From Victivallales bacterium (GTDB taxonomy: Bacteria > Verrucomicrobiota > Lentisphaeria > Oligosphaerales > Oligosphaeraceae), in NCBI GenBank assembly GCA_017543165.1, contig JAFYGL010000034.1:1-7390 (forward strand): a DNA stretch of 7,390 nt. The letters run 5' to 3'. A model generated the notes under the pieces. The model was not told the DNA's origin. It saw nothing but the letters and a program-made list of their open reading frames with translations, and ran no database searches. A program made the position numbers and the translations under genes. Shown here piece by piece: positions 1 to 5,595 of this stretch. Each line of letters opens with the position of its first letter. The stretch's first letter is position 1.

Positions 1-1
1 C

Positions 2-568
2 ATAACGGGGATGCTGTGGCAGACGGGATACCTCACCATAAAGGACGTGCGCAGGGGAATCACCGGCACGCAATACCGCCTGGATTTCCCCGACCAGGAG
101 GTGAAGCAGACATTCATGGGCAGGCTTCTTGAGCTCTACGCGGGCTTTGGCCAGGGGCTGGGCCTTCCCTTCATAGAGAAGCTCATAACAGCCATGCTGA
201 ATGACAATCCCGATGCCTTCCTGACGCTCATCCAGTCGGTACTGGCGAACATAGACTACAAGCTGCACATAGCCGACGAGAAGTACTACCAGACCGTGTT
301 CTTCATCGTGTTCATGCTGCTAGGCATCTGGATCGAGGCGGAATCCTGCACCAACGAGGGGCGCATCGACGCCTACATACGCACGGGCAAGGCCATCTAC
401 ATCTTCGAGTTCAAGCTGAACAAGACGGCCAGAAAGGCGGTCTCGCAGATTGTGGACAGGCGTTACTGCGAGAGATTCCAGGGCTGCGGGCTGCCAATAC
501 GCATGATCGGCGTGAATTTCAATTCCTCCAAGGGGCGCATTGACGGCTGGAAGGAGCTGGCGCAGTAA
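2..568 (+). CDS. AAA-ATPase-like / PD-(D/E)XK nuclease-domain protein, C-terminal part (5' end outside window)
   Basis: The reading frame is open from the window edge, so the ATG at 11 is probably internal and the N-terminal AAA-like ATPase domain lies upstream. Numbered from that ATG, residues 3-25 (WQTGYLTI, then YRLDFPDQEV) match the region joining the ATPase part to the nuclease part in the AAA-ATPase_like plus PDDEXK_9 family. Residues 96-185 are the nuclease domain: GRID supplies Asp120, FEFK supplies Glu133 and Lys135, and a helix with SQI and a Tyr-Cys follows. This is the D...ExK core of PD-(D/E)XK enzymes. The end (MIGVNFNSSKGRIDGW) is typical of the family, so the C-terminus is intact. 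These proteins are often present in many copies in Bacteroidota and Lentisphaerota genomes, and their role is unknown; defence or mobile-DNA functions have been suggested. The gene ends at TAA 566-568 and is separated from the next gene by a terminator. The family call is secure; the biological role is not. Confidence 0.85.
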   Translation: MTGMLWQTGYLTIKDVRRGITGTQYRLDFPDQEVKQTFMGRLLELYAGFGQGLGLPFIEKLITAMLNDNPDAFLTLIQSVLANIDYKLHIADEKYYQTVFFIVFMLLGIWIEAESCTNEGRIDAYIRTGKAIYIFEFKLNKTARKAVSQIVDRRYCERFQGCGLPIRMIGVNFNSSKGRIDGWKELAQ

Positions 569-678
569 TGGCAATTACGTTGCTAAAGACAAAAAGTGCC
601 TAGGAATTCTCGGCGCTGTTTGAGGTTGCACGATTTGGTTTCCTTAGGCCTCTGGCGTCCACATAAAATGGCAATTCC

Positions 679-709
679 TTTACATTGTGAATTTAAAAAC
701 GGCGATAAT
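679..709 (+). promoter_or_regulatory. Possible sigma70-type promoter for the creatininase-like gene
   Basis: TTTACA at 679-684 and GATAAT at 704-709 each match five of six consensus positions. The 19-nt spacing is longer than the ideal 17. Transcription would start near 716, inside the terminator hairpin, so a transcript made here would lack the left arm and escape termination, while read-through from the left would still be stopped. The promoter consensus of this organism is not known, so this is a weak call. Confidence 0.3.
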
Positions 710-740
710 GCATTACATTACAGCCGTTTTGATTTTTTTT
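696..740 (+). terminator. Rho-independent terminator after the nuclease gene
   Basis: AAAACGGC at 696-703 pairs perfectly with GCCGTTTT at 723-730 (8 bp). Two bases later there is a run of eight T (733-740). The 19-nt loop contains the palindrome TAATGCATTA (706-715), which may extend the structure. The hairpin begins 127 nt after the nuclease stop codon and its T run ends 39 nt before the next start, so it most likely separates the two transcription units. The arm also carries an A5 run on its left (695-699), so weak termination in the other direction is possible. Confidence 0.7.
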
Positions 741-779
741 AAGAGAGGCATAACAAAACAACAAATGGAGAATTGAGAA

Positions 780-1523
780 ATGCGTTATGAATTGATGCGT
801 CCGAAGCAGATTAGGGAAGCGATTGAGAAGCGTACGCCTGTGGTGCTGCCATTGGGTGTGCTGGAATACCACAGCGAGCATCTTCCCGTTGGAATGGACA
901 CATTGGCGGTTGTGCGTTGCGCGGAATTGCTGGAGAAGGAGATGGAGATAGTAATACTGCCTCCCTTCTACTATGGTTCATGCAGTTTTGCCGTTGAAAG
1001 CCCAGAGGGGCGCGGTTCTGTCCATGTGGATTCGCAGGCGCTGGTGCCGTTTGCGCGCCAGTTGTTCATGGGGCTCTTGCGCGTCGGCTTCCGCAACATC
1101 CATACCTTCGTGCATCACCAGAGCGAGAATTTCTCCAGCGGCATGCCCACTGATTTGGCATTCCGCCTGGCTTCCAAGCAGATAATATTCGAGTTCCTGG
1201 ACCAGACCAAGGGAGAAGGCTGGTGGGGCAGCAACACAATGGCCGACTACTATACCGCACATGACAGCCTGGACGCAAACCCGTTCAACTGGATTCAGAA
1301 CCATCCGCTGATGGACGATGAGATACTGAAGGCATATCCATTCGACCATGCAGGCGAGGGCGAGACCTCCCTCATGATGTCCCTGTGCCCCAACGAAGTT
1401 GACATGGGCAGCTATGACAACAGCAAGTGGTACGTGGAAAGCGCCGCCCGCGCCTCCAAGGAAACTGGAGACAGGGGCGTTGCCATGATTCTCAAGTACA
1501 TGAAGCGTGTGTTGCAGGGCTGA
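780..1523 (+). CDS. Creatininase-family metal-dependent hydrolase with variant metal motif
   Basis: The 247-residue product has the usual length and layout of the creatininase/creatinine amidohydrolase family, cytoplasmic enzymes with two metal ions that open C-N bonds in small cyclic or amide compounds. Family landmarks are visible: GVLEYHSEHLPVGMD (residues 26-40) corresponds to the G-x-x-E-x-H-G-x-H-L-P-x-x-x-D block and keeps Glu29, His31 and Asp40. DHAGEGETS (189-197) is the conserved HAGE-x-ETS block. The second metal loop, normally N-G-H-G-G-N (N-G-H-Y-E-N in true creatininase), reads H-H-Q-S-E-N at 112-117: the His ligand position holds Gln114, while Glu116 and Asn117 are kept. The family also includes MftE-like peptidases and formamide hydrolases, so creatinine should not be assumed as substrate. 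The start is supported by GGAG 9 nt upstream. It is probably transcribed alone or read into the next gene across the heptamer array, as no terminator is seen after it. Family sure, substrate unknown. Confidence 0.88.
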   Translation: MRYELMRPKQIREAIEKRTPVVLPLGVLEYHSEHLPVGMDTLAVVRCAELLEKEMEIVILPPFYYGSCSFAVESPEGRGSVHVDSQALVPFARQLFMGLLRVGFRNIHTFVHHQSENFSSGMPTDLAFRLASKQIIFEFLDQTKGEGWWGSNTMADYYTAHDSLDANPFNWIQNHPLMDDEILKAYPFDHAGEGETSLMMSLCPNEVDMGSYDNSKWYVESAARASKETGDRGVAMILKYMKRVLQG

Positions 1524-1551
1524 GTGATCAGTGGACAGTGGACTGTGGACA
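1524..1551. repeat. Heptanucleotide tandem repeat array, 4 units (GTGGACA type)
   Basis: Four head-to-tail 7-bp units begin directly after the creatininase TGA: GTGATCA (1524-1530), GTGGACA (1531-1537), GTGGACT (1538-1544) and GTGGACA (1545-1551). The unit is the same as that of the array at 7366-7390. The unit length is not a multiple of three, and the unit creates no stop codon on either strand in any frame, which explains spurious open frames over it. It resembles in style the short tandemly repeated heptamers known from filamentous cyanobacteria, with a different sequence. Confidence 0.85.
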
Positions 1552-1561
1552 GAAGGATAAT
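1532..1561 (+). promoter_or_regulatory. Possible promoter for rpiB-glyA, with its -35 box inside the heptamer array
   Basis: TGGACA at 1532-1537, within the second heptamer unit, matches TTGACA at five of six positions. GATAAT at 1556-1561 matches TATAAT at five of six, with 18 nt between them. The following AT-rich stretch with seven T (1565-1571) and the AAGGA ribosome binding site (1572-1576, 11 nt before the ATG) complete a plausible leader. The match may be coincidental, because every unit of the array contains a TGGAC core. Confidence 0.35.
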
Positions 1562-1587
1562 ATATTTTTTTAAGGAACTGACGTAGT

Positions 1588-3324
1588 ATGAGTTTTTTGA
1601 CCGATTGGCAGGGAAGGGAGCATCTTAAAATAGGAATTGGCACGGACCATGGCGGTTTCCAGCTGAAGACCAACTTGATTGCCGCGATGACCAAGCTGGG
1701 CTATGAGATGGTCGATATGGGGCCATACGCCTTGGACAACAATGACGACTACACCGACTATGCAGTCAAATTGGCGAAGGCTTTCGTCGCTGGCGAAGTT
1801 GATTGCGGCATATTGCTTTGCAAGAGCGGCATTGGCATGTCCATTGCCGCGAATCGTTTCCATGGCGTGAGGGCGGCTCTTTGCACCAATCCAGAGACAG
1901 CCGTTGCCAGCCGCCAGCACAACGATTCCAACATTCTGGTCTGCGGCGGCAAGCACTTGGATGATGCAAGTCTGCTGGAGATAGTGAAGGCCTGGCTGGC
2001 GACACCATTCACCTTTGAAGAGCGTCATGAGCGCCGTCTCATCAAGATTGAGAACATGGCAGTTGACGAGAACGCGGCATTGCGGGTGGCGGACCCGGAA
2101 GTCTGCGCCATAATGGAGCGTGAGCAGGCCCGCGAGAACCGCGGCATTGAGCTGATTGCATCGGAGAATTTTGCCAGCGTGGCAGTGCGCTGCGCCAATG
2201 GCTCCGTCATGACCAACAAGTATGCCGAAGGCTATCCAGGGCATCGCTACTACAATGGATGCGCACATGTGGATGAGGTGGAGAGCCTGGCGATAGAGCG
2301 TGTATGCAAACTTTACGGCGCGGAAGCCGCCAACGTGCAGCCCCATTCTGGGACGCAGGCCAACATGGGCGCGTACTTTGCGCTGATCGAGCCTGGTGAC
2401 ACCGTATTGGCGATGAGCCTGGCGCACGGCGGGCATCTTTCACATGGGCACAGCGTGAATTTCAGCGGGCGCACATACAACTTCGTGGGATACGGCGTGT
2501 CTCCTGAGACCGAGATGCTCGACTACGATGAAATCGCCAGGATGGCACGCGAATGCAAGCCACGCCTGATTCTGGCAGGCGCAAGCGCATATCCCCGCAT
2601 AATCGACTTCGCAAGGATGCGTGAGATCGCAGACGAGGTGGGCGCGTATTTCATGGTGGACATGGCACACATCGCAGGTCTCGTGGCCGCTGGCGAGCAT
2701 CCCAGCCCAGTGCCATATTGCGACATCGTGACCACCACCACCCACAAGACACTGCGCGGCCCCAGGGGCGGTCTTATCCTCATGAAGGAAAAGTACGCCA
2801 AGAAGGTGAATTCCCAGGTGTTCCCTGGAATGCAGGGCGGTCCTCTCATGCACACAATCGCGGCCAAGGCGGTTTGCTTCGGCGAGGCATTGCGTCCTGA
2901 ATTCAAGACATATCAGCACCAGATACGCCTGAACGCGGCCGCCATGGCCGATGAACTGGCAAAGCAGGGATTCCGCATAGTGTCTGGCGGGACGGACAAC
3001 CATCTGATGCTGGTGGACATGCGTCCAAAGCACACCACTGGCAAGGTGGCGGCCACTGCGCTGGACTTTGCGGACATCACGGTGAACATGAACATGATAC
3101 CCTTCGACCCAGAGAAGCCATCTGTGACCAGTGGGCTGCGCATTGGCACGCCTGCAATGACAACACGCGGCATGAAGGAGGAGGAGGCACGCCAGATTGC
3201 CAGGCTCATCACCCGCGTCATTGAGAACATCGGCGACGAGAAGGTGTATGCCGAAGTGGCGGAGCAGGTTCATGCGTTGACGGACCGTTTCCCGATGCCG
3301 CAGTTCCTGCCTTCATGGCTCTAA
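1588..3324 (+). CDS. rpiB-glyA: Fused ribose-5-phosphate isomerase B / serine hydroxymethyltransferase
   Basis: One uninterrupted 578-residue frame joins two complete cytoplasmic enzymes. Residues 14-158 are RpiB, which interconverts ribose 5-phosphate and ribulose 5-phosphate: TDHGGF (Asp20, His21), GILLC with Cys78 at the catalytic Cys position of E. coli Rpi[19 protein letters not shown] (His111), and a final RHERR. Residues 165-576 are SHMT, the PLP enzyme that makes glycine and 5,10-methylene-THF from serine: [22 protein letters not shown] (Tyr212, Glu214, Tyr222), HSGTQAN, AHGGHL (His280), DMAH (Asp358, His361), TTTTHKT with PLP-binding Lys387, and SGLRIGTPA (Arg518). Each domain has about its normal free-standing length and all key residues are present, so both activities are expected. 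In B. subtilis rpiB (ywlF) and glyA are near neighbours, so fusion of linked genes is a plausible origin. In the folate-site segment, E. coli NKNSVPND reads NMNMIPFD. Met157 at the junction could start a free 422-residue SHMT, but no strong ribosome binding site precedes it. The GH29-like gene follows after 15 bp, presumably in one operon. Confidence 0.95.
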   Translation: MSFLTDWQGREHLKIGIGTDHGGFQLKTNLIAAMTKLGYEMVDMGPYALDNNDDYTDYAVKLAKAFVAGEVDCGILLCKSGIGMSIAANRFHGVRAALCTNPETAVASRQHNDSNILVCGGKHLDDASLLEIVKAWLATPFTFEERHERRLIKIENMAVDENAALRVADPEVCAIMEREQARENRGIELIASENFASVAVRCANGSVMTNKYAEGYPGHRYYNGCAHVDEVESLAIERVCKLYGAEAANVQPHSGTQANMGAYFALIEPGDTVLAMSLAHGGHLSHGHSVNFSGRTYNFVGYGVSPETEMLDYDEIARMARECKPRLILAGASAYPRIIDFARMREIADEVGAYFMVDMAHIAGLVAAGEHPSPVPYCDIVTTTTHKTLRGPRGGLILMKEKYAKKVNSQVFPGMQGGPLMHTIAAKAVCFGEALRPEFKTYQHQIRLNAAAMADELAKQGFRIVSGGTDNHLMLVDMRPKHTTGKVAATALDFADITVNMNMIPFDPEKPSVTSGLRIGTPAMTTRGMKEEEARQIARLITRVIENIGDEKVYAEVAEQVHALTDRFPMPQFLPSWL

Positions 3325-3339
3325 ACAACGAGGAAGAAC

Positions 3340-4353
3340 ATGCCGTATGTGACTGTATTGCAGGATGAGGAAGGCGGGTACGATACCACGCCTACCTACT
3401 TGTTCGACCAGGCGGAGCAGTATCGCGAGAATCCCCATGAGGCGGCGATGACATGGTTCGCCCAGGCGCACTATGGCCTGGGCGTGCATTTTGGCGTGCA
3501 TTCCCTTATGGGGCGCGGTCACGATGTGATGAAGACCGAGGGCATAAAGCACGAGGACTACAAGCGTCTCCAGCAGTCGTTCAAGGCGGAGCATTTCGAT
3601 GCCAACGACCTGGTGGAGTTCGCCATAGCCAATGGAATGCGCTATGTGGATTTCACCGTGCGTGGCGCGGATGGCTTCTGCCTCTACAATTCGGCCATTT
3701 GCGGCTTCAACTGCGCCTCCTCGCCTGCGAGAAGGGATTTGCTGGCGGAACTGGCCTCTGTTTGCGAATACCATGGCATTGGCTTGTGCCTTACCTACTG
3801 CCATGGGGCGGACTGGAGCCACCCGCATTCGCCTGAAACGCTGGTGGATGTGGAGGAGGGCATACAGGAATATCTGGATTATGCGGCAGGGCAGCTCAGG
3901 GAGTTGCTTACGCAGTATGGCCCCATTGCGGCGGTATGCCTGGAGGGCATAGAGCATCTTGGCAAGCCAGGCTATGATTTGGCAGTGTGCGAGGATTTGT
4001 ACAGCATGATACGGCATTACCAGCCGCAGACCTTGATTGCATACCAGCATGGAGCAACTGGCGGCGAGGATTTCTTCTTTGTGGAAAACGAGGAGCAGCG
4101 GGAGGCCAAGGCTGGCAAGATTGCGCAGATGAGGGTGCCGCTGTCACCAGGGCGTTTCAGCTACGCCCCCGAATTGGCTGGCAGGCATTTGAAGGAGCAG
4201 GATGTCATGGACAAGCTCAGGGCGGCGGACAAGCAGAACTGCTGCCTGCAGGTGTCCACTTGCCTGATGCCAGACGGATCGCTGGATTTGGAAGATGTGA
4301 ATACCCTCCTCTCTGTAGGGCAATACATTGAGAAACACGGCTTCCCCAGATAG
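3340..4353 (+). CDS. GH29-like (alpha-L-fucosidase-related) protein with altered catalytic residues
   Basis: The 337-residue product aligns by pattern with the (beta/alpha)8 catalytic domain of GH29 fucosidases, whose usual role is removing terminal alpha-L-fucose. Matches in order: WFAQAHYGLGVHFG (39-52, family WF-x-x-x-x-G-hydrophobic-HWG, His50), YKRLQQSFKAEHFDANDL (74-91), MRYVDFTVRGADGF (100-113, family KY-x-x-x-T-KHHDGF), RRDLLAEL (131-138), a Tyr and a DW at 153-159, QLRELLTQYG (185-194) and CLQVSTCLMPDGSL (302-315, family LLN-x-x-P-x-x-DG). The two fucose-binding His of KHHDGF are replaced by Gly109-Ala110, and the nucleophile Asp of the W-x-D-G strand appears as Glu202 in CLEGIE. There is no signal peptide and no C-terminal beta-sandwich, so it is probably a cytoplasmic, catalytic-domain-only protein. 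A fucosidase activity is therefore doubtful; another sugar or a non-catalytic role is possible. The ribosome binding site GAGGAAG (3330-3336) and the 15-bp gap to rpiB-glyA indicate co-transcription and possible translational coupling. Confidence 0.72.
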   Translation: MPYVTVLQDEEGGYDTTPTYLFDQAEQYRENPHEAAMTWFAQAHYGLGVHFGVHSLMGRGHDVMKTEGIKHEDYKRLQQSFKAEHFDANDLVEFAIANGMRYVDFTVRGADGFCLYNSAICGFNCASSPARRDLLAELASVCEYHGIGLCLTYCHGADWSHPHSPETLVDVEEGIQEYLDYAAGQLRELLTQYGPIAAVCLEGIEHLGKPGYDLAVCEDLYSMIRHYQPQTLIAYQHGATGGEDFFFVENEEQREAKAGKIAQMRVPLSPGRFSYAPELAGRHLKEQDVMDKLRAADKQNCCLQVSTCLMPDGSLDLEDVNTLLSVGQYIEKHGFPR

Positions 4354-4427
4354 GGGGCAGCCCTTTTGGCGGGCATGGCTTATGCGGGCGCTCCGCCTAG
4401 GTGGCATAGACTAATTTAGGAGATTTC
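4354..4427. other. GC-rich structured gap between the GH29-like gene and sppA
   Basis: The 74 bp contain several short complementary G/C blocks: GCCC (4360-4363) with GGGC (4371-4374), and GCGG (4384-4387) with CCGC (4393-4396). These can form small hairpins. None is followed by a T run, so this does not look like a standard intrinsic terminator, and no convincing promoter is visible. It ends with a strong AGGAG ribosome binding site (4418-4422), 5 nt before the sppA ATG. Confidence 0.35.
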
Positions 4428-5576
4428 ATGGACAGCAATTTTGGGCTGGATGACAGTTCGATGCCTCGTTTGAGGCCAATTGAGGGAAATGCTTCATCTG
4501 GAAGCGGCAATACCACCAACAATTATTGCCAGCAAGCGCAGCAACCACCTAAAAAGAGTGGCTGCCTCAAGGGGGTTCTGGTCTTCCTGCTCGTGGTGTT
4601 CATTGTATTTGCGTTGCTTGGCGGCCTGATGGTGCTGGGCATCTACGGCCTTGGCGCCGTTGTTGCCAGTTTGGAGGACCTTGACCTGGAGACGGATAAA
4701 AAGGTCAAGGAAACTGTGCGTATTTCAGGTGACGTGGAAAATCAAGTCGCTGTGATTGATGTGAAGGGCATCATCGCCAGGAGCAAGATGTCTGGCGTGG
4801 CCTGTTCCGAAAGGATTGTGGAACTGATTGACTACGTCAGGGAGAACAAGGAAGGGTATTGCGCTCTGATAATAGACATGGACACGCCTGGCGGAGAAGT
4901 CATCGCCGCCGATGAAATATACGGCGCCTTGCGCAAACTGAAGAAGGAGGACGAGAAGTTCCCTGTTGTCACTTGCATGCATTCCATGGGCGCCAGCGGC
5001 GGCTACTATGTGGCGGCGGCAACGGACTATATTATCGCCAACAGAATGACCTTCACTGGAAGCATAGGCGTCATCATGTCATCCTACAATATCAGCGATC
5101 TGATTGGGAAAATCGGTATAAGCGAGCAGGTGTTCCGCTCTGGCGACATGAAGGACATGATGAGTCCAACTCGTAAAATGACGGAAAAAGAACGCATTTA
5201 TATGCAGAATATGATAAATGCAACGTTTAATGAATTTGCGGGCATAGTTGCGAACGGGCGTGAGGCATACAAGACTGCGGAGGATGTGAAGGCGGCGCCC
5301 TTTGGCGATGGCCGTGTCCTGAGCGGTGCCGAGGCATTGGAATACAAACTGGTGGATGAATTGGGCGGTTTTGATGAAACAGTGAAATACGTGCAGGAAA
5401 AACTGGGGTTGGAGGACAAGCCGCAGATTGTGCAGTTGAACAATAAAATCAACTTTTTTGACAGTCTGATGGAGATGCGGGACAAGTTGCCGTTGCAGTC
5501 AAGCCTGGTGCCTGGCAATTCCTTCATGGTGAAGGCTGGATACCTGTATTTCCTGCTGCCCACAACCACATTATGA
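4428..5576 (+). CDS. sppA: Signal peptide peptidase SppA-type, S49 family membrane serine protease
   Basis: This 382-residue protein is a short-form (single S49 domain) SppA, which cuts leftover signal peptides in the cytoplasmic membrane using a Ser-Lys dyad. Residues 1-47 are a polar Ser/Asn/Gln-rich cytoplasmic tail; residues 48-78 are a strongly hydrophobic membrane segment (GVLVFLLVVFIVFALLGG onward). The protease domain covers about 105-325: VAVIDVKGII (107-116), IIDMDTPGGEV (148-158), MHSMGASGGYYVAAATD (184-200) with nucleophile Ser190, TGSIGVIMSS (210-219), and FRSGDMKDMMSPTRKMTEKER (236-256) with general-base Lys242. RVLSGAEALEYKLVDELGG (296-314) is the typical end block. A hydrophobic stretch near the C-terminus (366-378) is unusual and of unknown meaning. 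The active site would face outward, with S49 proteins working as oligomers. The ATG is set by AGGAG 5 nt upstream. The peptide-binding protein gene starts 19 bp after the stop. Confidence 0.93.
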   Translation: MDSNFGLDDSSMPRLRPIEGNASSGSGNTTNNYCQQAQQPPKKSGCLKGVLVFLLVVFIVFALLGGLMVLGIYGLGAVVASLEDLDLETDKKVKETVRISGDVENQVAVIDVKGIIARSKMSGVACSERIVELIDYVRENKEGYCALIIDMDTPGGEVIAADEIYGALRKLKKEDEKFPVVTCMHSMGASGGYYVAAATDYIIANRMTFTGSIGVIMSSYNISDLIGKIGISEQVFRSGDMKDMMSPTRKMTEKERIYMQNMINATFNEFAGIVANGREAYKTAEDVKAAPFGDGRVLSGAEALEYKLVDELGGFDETVKYVQEKLGLEDKPQIVQLNNKINFFDSLMEMRDKLPLQSSLVPGNSFMVKAGYLYFLLPTTTL

Positions 5577-5587
5577 CATTTAGGAAC

Positions 5588-5592
5588 GGGAG
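5588..5592 (+). promoter_or_regulatory. Ribosome binding site in front of a double ATG
   Basis: GGGAG at 5588-5592 lies 3 nt before the ATG at 5596 and 6 nt before the ATG at 5599. An AGGA at 5582-5585 lies 10 nt before the first ATG. Spacing slightly favours the second ATG if GGGAG is used; the choice changes the signal peptide by only one Met. Confidence 0.5.
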
Positions 5593-5595
5593 AAG

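Larger units (their letters stand above)
569..779. other. Intergenic region between nuclease and creatininase-like genes
   Basis: No coding signal is visible in these 211 bp, which are more AT-rich than the flanking genes. An imperfect inverted repeat (GCCTAGGAA at 598-606 against TTCCTTAGGC at 640-649, with one bulged base and a 33-nt loop) lacks a T tract and is probably not a terminator. The decamer AATGGCAATT occurs at 567-576 and again at 667-676, exactly 100 bp apart; this may be chance. The right half contains the terminator and the possible promoter listed separately. A ribosome binding site (GGAG, 767-770) lies 9 nt before the ATG at 780. Confidence 0.6.

Noticed and set aside
598..649. 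Inverted repeat as a second terminator
   Set aside because: The arms are short with a bulged base, the loop is 33 nt and no T run follows.
780..1523. Assignment as true creatininase (creatinine amidohydrolase)
   Set aside because: The second metal loop differs at a ligand position and the family covers several reactions, so a specific substrate is not supported.
1524..1551. CRISPR array or transposon end
   Set aside because: The units are 7 bp with no spacers, no terminal inverted repeat and no transposase or cas gene nearby.
978..1694. Minus-strand frame of 238 codons spanning the heptamer array
   Set aside because: It stays open partly because the heptamer unit contains no stop codon on either strand; the remainder is antisense to the creatininase-like and rpiB genes.
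1570..3273. Two long minus-strand open frames (1570-2436 and 2440-3273)
   Set aside because: Both are antisense to rpiB-glyA, have no family resemblance and lack plausible start contexts; they are shadows.
4354..4427. Intrinsic terminator or riboswitch before sppA
   Set aside because: Only 4-bp G/C stems can be drawn, with no T tract and no recognisable riboswitch core; the region is short.
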